DNA of 21,987 nt, taken from positions 1-21,987 of the forward strand of contig JBGAOY010000041.1 in the NCBI GenBank assembly GCA_044221555.1, given 5' to 3'. Source of the DNA: JAEUJM01 sp044221555 (GTDB lineage: Bacteria; Actinomycetota; Acidimicrobiia; Acidimicrobiales; DATDAH01). The translations under genes and the position numbers were made by a program. Of the stretch, positions 13,225-21,323 are shown piece after piece (within the stretch, counting starts at the first letter, position 1; each line of letters begins with the position of its first letter). The notes beneath the pieces are model-generated. The model did no database searches and was not told the origin of the DNA. It was given only the letters and a program-made list of their open reading frames with translations.

Positions 13225-14061
13225 TCAGTTGACGGCGCCCTCGAGCGCCCGGCTGACGTAGACCGCCAGCAATCCGAGGGACGCCGCCAGGGCCAGGCCC
13301 ACGGCGGTGACGACCAGGACGACACCGAGCGCCGAGCGCAACCGCCGCCCCCAGGTGACCGGTGGTGCAGGGTCGAACGAGTACGTCCCCGGAATCGTGA
13401 CCACCGAGCCGGCGGCGCTCGGTGCGCGACCCGCAGTGGCAGATTCGGCCGGTCGAGCCGGCACGGCTTGTGGGACCGTGCCCTCGACCGGCCCCATCGC
13501 GTCCGCCACCATCACCCCGTGCGGGGTGTCGGCTGTCGTCGGCGCCGGGGCCCCTTCGGCGGCGACCAGGCCCGTCACGTCGGCGGGTCGGACATCGTCG
13601 GCGGTGGCGCTCTCGTCGTCTGGTGCCTCGTCGGGTGCGACGTCGGCGGCGACCCCGGGGTCGCCGAGAGCATCGTCGTGGTCGTCGTCGAGTGCGGGCC
13701 CGTCGTCGACCACGGTGTCGTGCGGACCGATCGCGGCCGCGTCGTCCGCGTGCAGGTCCCCGTCGGTGACGTCGTCGCGAGCGTCGCTGTCGGTGCTGTC
13801 GATGCTGTCGTCGCGGGTCTCGGCGGGGCCGCCGGGCGCACCCTCATCGACGGCGCCGGCCGGGGCGTCCCGATCGTCGACGGCCACGCCGGCCTCGACC
13901 GGGATCACCACCGTGAGCTGCCCGTCGTCGGGGCTGCCCGCGGGTTCGTCGTCCTTCGTGGCAGGCTGAGCCATATCGCCGACGGTGATCCAGAGCACGA
14001 TCGCTATGGCACCGCCCACCACCACCAGGCTGATCAACATCGTGGACACGACAGACGACAC
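13225..14061 (-). CDS. Aspartate-rich protein with a membrane helix at each end, function unknown
   Basis: 278 aa from the GTG at 14061, or 271 aa from the ATG at 14040. An N-terminal helix (about 8-27, LISLVVVGGAIAIVLWITVG) and a C-terminal helix (about 243-268, VVLVVTAVGLALAASLGLLA) flank a ~210-residue linker. The linker is very rich in Asp, Ala, Pro, Gly and Thr, with no recognisable fold; a short segment TWGRRLRSA sits before the last helix. The linker is strongly acidic. The minus-strand frame was preferred over overlapping plus-strand frames because both hydrophobic helices are well formed in it. I do not recognise the family. The start abuts that of the divergent PDZ/Lon-like protease, so the two may share a regulatory region. 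Confidence 0.68.
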   Translation of the reverse strand: MSSVVSTMLISLVVVGGAIAIVLWITVGDMAQPATKDDEPAGSPDDGQLTVVIPVEAGVAVDDRDAPAGAVDEGAPGGPAETRDDSIDSTDSDARDDVTDGDLHADDAAAIGPHDTVVDDGPALDDDHDDALGDPGVAADVAPDEAPDDESATADDVRPADVTGLVAAEGAPAPTTADTPHGVMVADAMGPVEGTVPQAVPARPAESATAGRAPSAAGSVVTIPGTYSFDPAPPVTWGRRLRSALGVVLVVTAVGLALAASLGLLAVYVSRALEGAVN

Positions 14062-15325
14062 CCTACTTCCCGACGCCGGGCCACCTTCCGAGGCGGCACC
14101 CGCAGGTGCACCCGCGCCGGGTGATGGCGGCGATGGGGCCGACCTCCCCGGTGGCGCGGCGCCGACGCGCCCACGTGGTCACCGGCTGCGGTGGGCCCTC
14201 GCCATCGTGGCGGGACTGCTGCTGGTCGCGCTCGTCGCCAGCCTGTTCATCCCGCTGCCGTACTACCTGATCGAGCCGGGATCGGCTCGGGCCACCGAGC
14301 CCCTCGTGAGCGTGGAGGGCGGGCCGGAGTACCCGCCGGAGGAGGGCGAGATCTACTTCACCACGGTGTCCACCCGCCCGGCGCGGGCCCTCACGGCGTT
14401 CCTCGGGTGGCTCGACCCCGACACCGACGTGGTGGACGAGAAGTTGATCCTGGGTGACCACAGCGCCGAGGAGAACCGGCGCGTGAACCTGCAGATGATG
14501 GACAACTCCGTCGACGTGGCCGCCGAAGTGGCCTTCGAGCACCTGGGGTTCGACGTCGAGTCGGGTACGGGCGCCGTCGTCGCCGGGGTCGCCCCCGACC
14601 TGCCCGTGGCCGAGGCGGTGCGTCCCGGCGACGTGATCGTCGCGGTGGACGGCGTGCGCACCACCACCTCCGACGAGGTGGTCGCGCAGATCCAGGCCCA
14701 CGAGCCCGGCGACGAGGTCACCCTCCGCGTGCAGCACGACCCCTCCACCCTGGAGGACCCGAACGCCGAGGGGGACGACGACGGCGGCGGGGCCGGCGAC
14801 GACGACGAGCAGGGCGACGAGGGGGGCGGTACCGATGTGCCGCTGCGGACCCGCACCGAGACGGTCGAGCTCGGCGCCCGGCCCGACGACCCCGACGCAC
14901 CGCTGCTCGGGGTGCAACTGGGCACACGCGACCAGCAGATCGACCTGCCGTTCCCCGTGGAGATCGACACCGGCAACGTCGGCGGCCCCTCGGCCGGTCT
15001 CGCGTTCACGCTCGCCGTGCTCGATGTGTTGACCCCAGGCGAGATCACCGGCGGGAAGGACGTGGCCGTCACCGGCACGATCGACGGCCTCGGCAACGTC
15101 GGGCCGATCGGCGGCATCGGCCAGAAGGCCGCCGCGGTGCGTGACCAGGGAGCCGACGTGTTCATCGTCCCTGCCAGCGAGGCCGACGACGCCCGCGCCC
15201 GGGCCGGTGACGTCGAGGTGATCGGTGTGGAGACGCTGGACGACGCCCTGCAGGCCCTGGCCGACCTGGGTGGGAACGCGCTCGACCTGCAGGCCCCAGA
15301 GGTGGATCAGCCCGCCGGGAGCTGA
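14042..15325 (+). CDS. PDZ/Lon-like serine protease (YlbL family), membrane anchored
   Basis: 427 aa from the GTG at 14042. A Pro/Ala/Gly-rich N-terminus (1-45), one membrane helix (about 51-72) with the following PLPYYLIEPGSA typical of YlbL, then an extracytoplasmic PDZ domain (about 165-232) and a C-terminal Lon-type (S16) protease domain (about 285-415). The catalytic Ser317 lies in GNVGGPSAGLAF and Lys362 in GGIGQKAAAV, 45 residues apart as in Lon, so activity is expected. A Gly/Asp-rich acidic insert (about 238-264) follows the PDZ domain. In Bacillus, YlbL (SdrC) is a membrane protease linked to checkpoint-protein degradation; the target here is unknown. Alternative start ATG at 14006 would overlap the divergent gene further. 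Confidence 0.92.
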   Translation: MDTTDDTLLPDAGPPSEAAPAGAPAPGDGGDGADLPGGAAPTRPRGHRLRWALAIVAGLLLVALVASLFIPLPYYLIEPGSARATEPLVSVEGGPEYPPEEGEIYFTTVSTRPARALTAFLGWLDPDTDVVDEKLILGDHSAEENRRVNLQMMDNSVDVAAEVAFEHLGFDVESGTGAVVAGVAPDLPVAEAVRPGDVIVAVDGVRTTTSDEVVAQIQAHEPGDEVTLRVQHDPSTLEDPNAEGDDDGGGAGDDDEQGDEGGGTDVPLRTRTETVELGARPDDPDAPLLGVQLGTRDQQIDLPFPVEIDTGNVGGPSAGLAFTLAVLDVLTPGEITGGKDVAVTGTIDGLGNVGPIGGIGQKAAAVRDQGADVFIVPASEADDARARAGDVEVIGVETLDDALQALADLGGNALDLQAPEVDQPAGS

Positions 15326-15332
15326 CCGGCCG

Positions 15333-15338
15333 TACCAT
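15333..15338 (+). promoter_or_regulatory. Candidate -10 element for the DivIVA-like gene
   Basis: TACCAT, 8 bases before the ATG at 15347, in the 21-bp gap after the YlbL-like gene. If used, it would give an almost leaderless mRNA separate from the upstream gene. A GAGG directly touches the ATG, too close to act as a Shine-Dalgarno. Confidence 0.4.
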
Positions 15339-15346
15339 CGCTGAGG

Positions 15347-17236
15347 ATGCCCGCCGGCCCCCTCGATCCCGATCGTCTGGCCACCACCGAGTTCGCGACG
15401 TCGTTCCGCGGCTACGACACCGCCGAGGTCCGTGCGCTGCTGGTGACCGTGAGCGAGGCCCTGCGCGAGGCGGCGGACCGCGAGCACGACCTCCGCGACC
15501 AGCTGGCCCGGGCCGAGGATCACCTGCGCGAGGCGCGTGAGGCGGCTGCCGCCCAGGCCGAGGAAGCGGCCGAAGAGGGTCGTCGCCAGGGTCGCGAGAT
15601 GGTGGCGGAGGCGCAGCGGGTGCGGGAGCGCATGCTGGGCGACCTGGCCCGGCGCCGGCGTCATGCCCGCCAGCAGGTCGAGCAGTTGATGGCGGGGCGC
15701 GAGCGGCTGCTCGAGGCGTTCGACACCGTGCGTCAGACCATCGACGCCGCCACCCACGAGATGCGCACCTCGTTGCCGGAGGCCCGCTCGGCCGCCGAGG
15801 CCGCCGGTCGCCGGTTCGATCACGAGGGCGACGAGGAGCCCGACGAGGCGGTGGCCACCCTCGAGGGCGAGATCCAGGCGGCCCGCATCGCCGGCCTGCC
15901 GATCGTGGAGCCCGGCCCGACGCCCCCGGACGAGGTCGGGGGCGGGTCGGCCCGATCCGGCGAGGGGCCGGGCCGACGCGGTGAGGCGTCGCTCCTCGGC
16001 GAACGCGATGTGCGGGACATGCCGCCGGTGGAGCTGGGCGCCGAGTTCGAGGACGTGCGCATCGTCCCGCTGGAGAACGCCGACGGTGCGGCGGCACCGG
16101 ACGCAGACGCAGACGAGGTCGAGGTCGACGAGGTCGAGGGCGAGGTCGACGAGGGCGAGGTCGAGGGCGAGGTCGACGAGGTCGAGGGCGAGGTCGACGA
16201 GGTCGAGGGCGAGGTCGACGAGGTCGAGGGCGAGGTCGAGGTCGACGAGGTCGAGGGCGCGGCCGGGGATGGCGGCGAGCCGGCGGTCGAGGATCCGGGT
16301 GCCGACGAGCGACTCGGGGCCGATGCCGACCCGGGTCCTCCCGACGTCGAGCACCTCGACGACCTGTTCGCCAGCCTCCGCGCCGCCCGGGCCGAGGCGG
16401 TGGTGGAGGCCAGGACCGTTCTGGCCCGGGGCGAGGAGGCCCCGCCCGACGAGCCGGTGGCGCCCGCCGAGGAGATGGCCCAGGAGCCGGTGCCGACGTC
16501 GGCGGAGGACGTGGAGCAGGCGCCGGCCGTGGGCGACTCGCCGGCGGCGCCGGAGCCGCCCGTCGAGCCCGTCGAGGTCGAGGCGGTGGTCGCCGGCGCC
16601 GCCGACCACCTGGCCAGCGCGCTGAAGCGGGTGCTGGCCGACGAGCAGAACGAGCTGCTCGAGCGCCTGCGGGAGCTGCGCACGCACGAGTCCGCGGCCG
16701 ACGCGCCGGTGCTGGGCGACGGCGCGTCCCTCGCGGCGCGCTTCGCCCGGGCGGCCGCCGACCCCCTGGCGGCAGCGGCGGCCCGAGGGCTGGCGGCCGG
16801 GCGGCCGGGCGGGCGCGGGCGACCACCAGCGGCGGTCCCGATGGCCGATGCGGTCGGCGCCACCCTGGTGGAGCCACTGCACCAACGGCTGTCGCGAGGC
16901 CTCGCCGAGGCCGGCACCGATCACGAGGAGGCGTCCAGGCGGGTGCGGGCCACGTTCCGTGAGTGGAAGACCCAGCGCATCGCGGCGGTGTCCGCCGATG
17001 CCGCCCGGGGCGCCTACCACGCCGGGCTGTTGGCCGGGGTGGCCAAGGGGCGCACCTTGCGGTGGGTGCTCGACGACGCCGATGCCGCCTGCCCCGAGTG
17101 CGCCGACAACGCCCTCGCCGGTGCGGTGGTCAGGGGCGATGCCTACCCCACCGGCCACCGCCATCCCCCGGCCCACGACGGGTGCCGTTGCACGCTGCGG
17201 CCGGAGGCCGACCCGGAACAGGAGCGAGCGACGTGA
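15347..17236 (+). CDS. DivIVA-like N-terminus fused to a phage head-morphogenesis-like C-terminus
   Basis: 629 aa. Residues 7-40 match the DivIVA membrane-binding and polymerisation pattern (DPDRLATTEFATSFRGYDTAEVRALL is split here as LATTEFATSFRGYD then TAEVRALL). A charged coiled coil (about 36-155) follows. The middle is disordered and acidic, with tandem VDEVEGE repeats (257-304) and Pro/Glu-rich linkers. The C-terminal ~130 residues look folded: FREWKTQRI, GAYHAGLLAGVAKG and RWVLDDADAACPECAD, ending with PPAHDGCRC. Cys582, Cys585, His610, Cys613 and Cys615 resemble the C-x-x-C ... P-x-H-x-x-C-R-C signature of phage Mu F / SPP1 gp7 minor head proteins. No other phage genes are nearby. A role in cell poles, division or an encapsulated assembly is open. 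Confidence 0.87.
   Translation: MPAGPLDPDRLATTEFATSFRGYDTAEVRALLVTVSEALREAADREHDLRDQLARAEDHLREAREAAAAQAEEAAEEGRRQGREMVAEAQRVRERMLGDLARRRRHARQQVEQLMAGRERLLEAFDTVRQTIDAATHEMRTSLPEARSAAEAAGRRFDHEGDEEPDEAVATLEGEIQAARIAGLPIVEPGPTPPDEVGGGSARSGEGPGRRGEASLLGERDVRDMPPVELGAEFEDVRIVPLENADGAAAPDADADEVEVDEVEGEVDEGEVEGEVDEVEGEVDEVEGEVDEVEGEVEVDEVEGAAGDGGEPAVEDPGADERLGADADPGPPDVEHLDDLFASLRAARAEAVVEARTVLARGEEAPPDEPVAPAEEMAQEPVPTSAEDVEQAPAVGDSPAAPEPPVEPVEVEAVVAGAADHLASALKRVLADEQNELLERLRELRTHESAADAPVLGDGASLAARFARAAADPLAAAAARGLAAGRPGGRGRPPAAVPMADAVGATLVEPLHQRLSRGLAEAGTDHEEASRRVRATFREWKTQRIAAVSADAARGAYHAGLLAGVAKGRTLRWVLDDADAACPECADNALAGAVVRGDAYPTGHRHPPAHDGCRCTLRPEADPEQERAT
16115..16258 (+). repeat. In-frame acidic repeat tract (VDEVEGE units)
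   Basis: Encodes residues 257-304 of the DivIVA-like protein. Three perfect tandem 21-bp units at 16172-16234 each encode VDEVEGE; imperfect copies extend on both sides. The DNA is almost entirely GAG, GTC, GAC and GGC codons, so slippage in steps of 6 or 21 bp would stay in frame. Copy number may vary between strains or be misassembled. Confidence 0.88.
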
Positions 17237-17294
17237 GCGAGCGACCGACCAGAACGAGCGGGTGGCCGGCGGAGGCCGCACGGGTGCCCCACCC

Positions 17295-18359
17295 GTGATC
17301 GACCTGTCGTCCGACACCGCCACCCGGCCCACGCCGGCGATGCGTGAGGCCATCGCCTCGGCCGAGGTGGGCGACGAGCAGCGGGGTGAGGACCCCACCG
17401 TCAACGAGCTGCAGCGCCGTGTCGCCGAGCTGCTGGGCCAGGACGACGCGCTGTTCGCGGTGACGGGCACCTTCTGCAATCGCCTGGCGGTGGCCTCGCT
17501 CACCGCCCCCGGCGAGTCGGTGGTCATCGAGCACGACGCCCACCTCCTGCGCTACGAGTCCGGCGGCCCCGCGCTCATGTCGGGCGTGGTGCTCGAGCAG
17601 GTGCCCGGCGAGCGCGGCACCTTCACCGCCGAGCAGCTCGCCGCCGTCCTCACCCCGGGTACCGTCCACATCCCCGCCACCACGCTCGTGGCCCTCGAGC
17701 AGACGCACAACCTGGCGGGCGGCGCCCTCTGGCCGCTCGACCGGTACCGGTCGGTGGTGGAACTGGCCCACGAACGCGGCGTGAAGGTGCACGTCGACGG
17801 CGCCCGGCTGCTCAATGCGGTGGTGGCGAGCGGCGTGGCCGCCCGCACGTGGGGCGCCATGGTCGACTCGATCTGGATCGACTTCACCAAGGGCCTCGGC
17901 GCACCGATCGGGGCGGTGATCGCCGGCCCGGCCCCGTTCATCGCCCGGTGTCGGCGGTTCAAGCACCTCTTCGGTGGGGCGATGCGTCAAGCCGGCATCG
18001 CCGCCGCCGGGTGCCTCCACGCCCTCGACCACCACGTCGACCGTCTCGCCGACGACCACGCCAACGCCCGGCGCCTGGCCGAGGGGCTGGCTGCGGCCGG
18101 GATCGCCGTCGAGGTGCCCGACACCAACATGGTGTACTTCGACCCGCCCCCGGGCTGGACGATCGGCGCGTTCGGGTCCGCGATGGAGCGCAACGGCGTG
18201 CGCATGGGGCCGGCGGGCGGGCGGGTGCGGGCCGTGACCCACCTCGACGTCACCGCGGCACAGATCGAGACGGCCGTCGAGGTGGTGACGGCGCTGGTCG
18301 CGGAGGGACCGGAGCATGGGGGCGGGGGCGACCCCGGAGGGGTGCAGGTCGCCGGATAG
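17295..18359 (+). CDS. ltaE: Low-specificity L-threonine aldolase
   Basis: 354 aa from the GTG at 17295, chosen because family members start close to I-D-L-x-S-D-T; an in-frame GTG at 17262 is possible but would add a tail. This PLP enzyme cleaves L-threonine or L-allo-threonine to glycine and acetaldehyde. Motifs: IDLSSDTATRPTPAM (2-16), THNLAGG (137-143), HVDGARL (166-172, Asp168 contacts the PLP ring) and DFTKGLGAPIG (196-206) with Lys199 as the Schiff-base lysine. All expected key residues are present. The C-terminus ends in a Gly-rich extension beyond the usual fold. It follows the DivIVA-like gene by 58 bp; its stop overlaps the candidate -10 of the next gene. Confidence 0.93.
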   Translation: MIDLSSDTATRPTPAMREAIASAEVGDEQRGEDPTVNELQRRVAELLGQDDALFAVTGTFCNRLAVASLTAPGESVVIEHDAHLLRYESGGPALMSGVVLEQVPGERGTFTAEQLAAVLTPGTVHIPATTLVALEQTHNLAGGALWPLDRYRSVVELAHERGVKVHVDGARLLNAVVASGVAARTWGAMVDSIWIDFTKGLGAPIGAVIAGPAPFIARCRRFKHLFGGAMRQAGIAAAGCLHALDHHVDRLADDHANARRLAEGLAAAGIAVEVPDTNMVYFDPPPGWTIGAFGSAMERNGVRMGPAGGRVRAVTHLDVTAAQIETAVEVVTALVAEGPEHGGGGDPGGVQVAG

Positions 18360-18362
18360 GCT
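18357..18362 (+). promoter_or_regulatory. Candidate -10 element for the UPF0182 gene
   Basis: TAGGCT, 8 bases before the ATG at 18371. Its TAG is the stop codon of the threonine aldolase gene. No Shine-Dalgarno is visible before the ATG, which fits a leaderless transcript; translational coupling from the upstream gene is the alternative. Confidence 0.4.
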
Positions 18363-18370
18363 GCGGCCGA

Positions 18371-21319
18371 ATGCGCGCCCCCTCCGACATGCCACGCGGC
18401 CCCGGCCGCGGCGAGCGCCGCCGCCGCACCTCGGGCCGTGGCCGGATCATCCTCGTCCTCGTCGCGGTCGCGCTGTTCCTGCTGGTCACGTCCCTGCGAG
18501 GGATCGCCGGCTTCTACACCGATTACCTGTTCTTCGACTCGCTCGGTCTCGAGGGGGTCTGGCGGGGCGTGCTGGGGGCACGGATCGTCCTCGGCCTCAT
18601 CTTCACCGGCCTGTTCTTCGTGCTGCTCCTGGTGAACCTGATCATCGCCGACCGCTTGGCGCCCAAGTTCCGCCCGGCGGGACCCGAGGAGGAGCTCCTC
18701 GAGCGCTACCACCAGGCGGTCGGGCGCCGAGCGGGAGCGGTGCGCGTCGGGGTGGCGCTGCTGTTCGCGATCATCGCCGGCTCGGGGGTCTCGAGCCAGT
18801 GGAACTCGTGGATCCTGTTCACCCACCGGGTCGACTTCGGGGTCACCGATCCGCTGTTCGACACCGACATCGGCTTCTACGTGTTCCAGTTGCCGTTCCT
18901 GAGCTTCCTCGTCAACTGGCTCTTCGCCGCCTTCATCATCATCTTCATCGTCACCGCCGTGGCCCACTACCTCAACGGCGGGATCCGGGTGCAGGCGCCG
19001 CTGCAGCGGGTGACGCCCCAGGTCAAGGCCCACCTGTCGGTGCTGCTCGGCATCCTGGCGCTCATCAAGGCCGCCGACTACTGGCTGCAGCGCTACGAGC
19101 TCACCACCTCCACCCGAGGGGTGGTCGAGGGTGCCACCTACACCGACGTCAACGCGCAGCTGCCGGCGATCTACCTGCTGTTGCTCATCGCCCTGCTCTC
19201 GTTCGGGCTCTTCATCGCCAACATCTGGCGGCGGGGCTGGGTGCTCCCCGTGCTGGCGGTCGGCCTGTGGGCGTTCGTGGCCATCGTGGCGGGTGGCATC
19301 TACCCCGCGTTCATCCAGCGCTTCCAGGTGCAGCCCGCCGAGTCGACCAAGGAGCAGCCCTACATCCGCGACAACATCGAGGCCACCCGCGCCGCCATCG
19401 GGTTGGGCTCGGTCCAGACCGAGCAGTTCGACTACAACGAGGATCTCGATGCGGCCGGCCTGCAGGACAACGCGGCCACGGTGCGCAACATCCGGTTGCT
19501 CGACCCGGCCATCGTCAGCGACACCTACCAGCGGCTGCAGGCGGACCGCGGCTTCTACCGGTTCAACGACCTCGACGTCGACCGCTACGAGATCGACGGC
19601 GACACGACGCAGGTGATCATCGGCGCCCGTGAGCTGAACGAGGCGGGCGTGCCCCAGCAGTCGTGGGAGGGCAAGACGCTGGCCTTCACCCACGGGTACG
19701 GCGCGGCCATGGCCCCCGCCAACGCGGTGAACTCGGCCGGCCAGCCCGACTTCCTGATCGGCAACGTCCCGGTCGAGGGCCCCGAGAACATCCCGATCGA
19801 CCAGCCGCAGCTCTACATCGGTGAGGACCAGACCGGCTACGCGATCGTCGGCACCAACCGCCAGGAGGTGGACTACGTCGCCGACGACGGCGAGACCGTG
19901 TCGTTCGAGTACGACGGCGAGGGTGGCGTCCGGCTCGACTCGTTCATCCGCCAGGCCGCGTTCGCGTTGCGCTTCGGCGACATCGACCCGCTCATCTCGG
20001 ACTTCGTCGACGACAACTCCCGGATCATCTACCTGCGCGACGTGCGCCAGCGGGTGCAGACGCTGGCCCCCTTCCTGCGCTACGACTCCGACCCGTACCC
20101 GGTGATCCTCGACGGGCGCCTGTCGTACGTGATCGACGGCTACACCACGACCGACCAGTACCCGTACTCGCAGACGGCCGACAACGAGCAGCTCGATCCG
20201 CGATCAGGCCTCAACGGCGGGTTCAACTACGTGCGGAACTCGGTGAAGGCGGTGGTCGACGCCTACGACGGCACCGTCGACTTCTACGAGATGCCGGGCG
20301 ACGACCCGATCCTGCAGGCCTACCGCGACGCGTTCCCCGAGCTCTTCTCCGACTTCGAGGACATGCCCGACACGCTGCGCGACCACCTGCGGTACCCCGA
20401 GGACATGTTCCGGGTGCAGACCAACATGTGGGGCCGTTACCACATCGACGACGCCAAGGACTTCTACGAGCAGACCGGCGGCTGGGCGGTGGCCCAGGAC
20501 CCTGGCACCGATGTCACCGGCGCCCAGGCCACCCTGACCACCGACGAGCAGGGTCAGCAGACCGGCACCCGCGAGCGGCGCATCGACCCGTACTACCTGC
20601 AGATGAAGCTGCCCGACCGTGACAACGAGGACTTCCTCATCCTGCGGTCGTTCGTTCCGGTGTCCGACAACGACCAACGCAAGCAGCTCACCTCGTTCAT
20701 GGTCGGGCTGAGCGATCGGGATGACTACGGGCAGCTCCGCGTCTACACGATGCCCAACCTCAACGTCGACGGCCCGGCCATCGTCAACTCCAACATGTTG
20801 CAGACCGAAGCCATCTCGTCCCGCATCAGCCTGTTGAACCAGCAGGGCTCGACGGTCAAGCTCGGCAGCCTGCTGCTGATCCCGATCGAGAACTCGCTGC
20901 TCTACGTGCGGCCGCTCTACGTGGAGGCCCAGGGGGACACCCCGGTGCCGCAGCTGAAGAACGTGATCGTGGCGTTCGGCGACCAGGTGGAGATGCGCAC
21001 CACGCTGCAGGGCGCGCTGGACGCCGTCTTCGGTGACGCCCCCGACACGCTCGAGGAGCCCGGCGGTGGCTCCGAGGGCGACAACGGGGGCGAGGGCAAC
21101 CAGGGCGAGGGCGAGGGCACGACCCAGCAGCAGATCGACGCGCTGTTGAACCGGGCCGAGGCCCTGTTCGCCGAGGCCGATGCCGCACTGGCCGACAACG
21201 ACCTGGGCACCTACCAGGACAAGATCGACGAGGCCCGCGACCTGGTGCAGCAGGCGCTCGAGCTGTCCGGCGGCACCTCCACAACGTCCACCACCACGCC
21301 GCCTGACGGCAGCGCCTGA
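18371..21319 (+). CDS. UPF0182 family integral membrane protein
   Basis: 982 aa, usual length for this family. A basic N-terminus is followed by seven predicted membrane helices (about 25-42, 68-92, 118-136, 176-203, 217-235, 259-282, 285-306). A large extracytoplasmic domain (about 310-900) includes the conserved N-x-E-A-T-R-x-A-x-x-L-type segment (NIEATRAAIGLGSV, starting about residue 336) and WGRYHIDDAKDFYEQTGGW. The C-terminus has a Gly/Glu low-complexity linker, a helical segment (about 918-965) and a Ser/Thr tail. UPF0182 (COG1615) proteins are widespread in actinobacteria and cyanobacteria; function unknown. The ATG at 18371 is preceded by TAGGCT at 8-base spacing. Confidence 0.94.
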   Translation: MRAPSDMPRGPGRGERRRRTSGRGRIILVLVAVALFLLVTSLRGIAGFYTDYLFFDSLGLEGVWRGVLGARIVLGLIFTGLFFVLLLVNLIIADRLAPKFRPAGPEEELLERYHQAVGRRAGAVRVGVALLFAIIAGSGVSSQWNSWILFTHRVDFGVTDPLFDTDIGFYVFQLPFLSFLVNWLFAAFIIIFIVTAVAHYLNGGIRVQAPLQRVTPQVKAHLSVLLGILALIKAADYWLQRYELTTSTRGVVEGATYTDVNAQLPAIYLLLLIALLSFGLFIANIWRRGWVLPVLAVGLWAFVAIVAGGIYPAFIQRFQVQPAESTKEQPYIRDNIEATRAAIGLGSVQTEQFDYNEDLDAAGLQDNAATVRNIRLLDPAIVSDTYQRLQADRGFYRFNDLDVDRYEIDGDTTQVIIGARELNEAGVPQQSWEGKTLAFTHGYGAAMAPANAVNSAGQPDFLIGNVPVEGPENIPIDQPQLYIGEDQTGYAIVGTNRQEVDYVADDGETVSFEYDGEGGVRLDSFIRQAAFALRFGDIDPLISDFVDDNSRIIYLRDVRQRVQTLAPFLRYDSDPYPVILDGRLSYVIDGYTTTDQYPYSQTADNEQLDPRSGLNGGFNYVRNSVKAVVDAYDGTVDFYEMPGDDPILQAYRDAFPELFSDFEDMPDTLRDHLRYPEDMFRVQTNMWGRYHIDDAKDFYEQTGGWAVAQDPGTDVTGAQATLTTDEQGQQTGTRERRIDPYYLQMKLPDRDNEDFLILRSFVPVSDNDQRKQLTSFMVGLSDRDDYGQLRVYTMPNLNVDGPAIVNSNMLQTEAISSRISLLNQQGSTVKLGSLLLIPIENSLLYVRPLYVEAQGDTPVPQLKNVIVAFGDQVEMRTTLQGALDAVFGDAPDTLEEPGGGSEGDNGGEGNQGEGEGTTQQQIDALLNRAEALFAEADAALADNDLGTYQDKIDEARDLVQQALELSGGTSTTSTTTPPDGSA

Positions 21320-21323
21320 TCGG

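Noticed and set aside
13307..13969. Ser/Thr-rich open frame on the plus strand (MTTRTT...)
   Set aside because: It is antisense to the Asp-rich two-helix protein, which has two well-formed membrane helices. The plus frame has neither a fold nor a ribosome-binding site.
16115..16258. Possible CRISPR array or regulatory satellite
   Set aside because: The repeats are short, have no unique spacers, keep frame within a long gene and use a few codons for Glu, Val, Asp and Gly. They are a coding low-complexity tract.
15347..17236. Prophage remnant suggested by the head-protein-like C-terminus
   Set aside because: No terminase, portal, integrase, tail genes or attachment repeats were seen around it, and both neighbours are housekeeping-type genes with matching composition.
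14063..17527. A 1154-codon open frame on the minus strand, with LDLVDLA-like repeats
   Set aside because: It is antisense to the YlbL-like and DivIVA-like genes. The repeat is the reverse reading of the VDEVEGE tract, and no family features are present.
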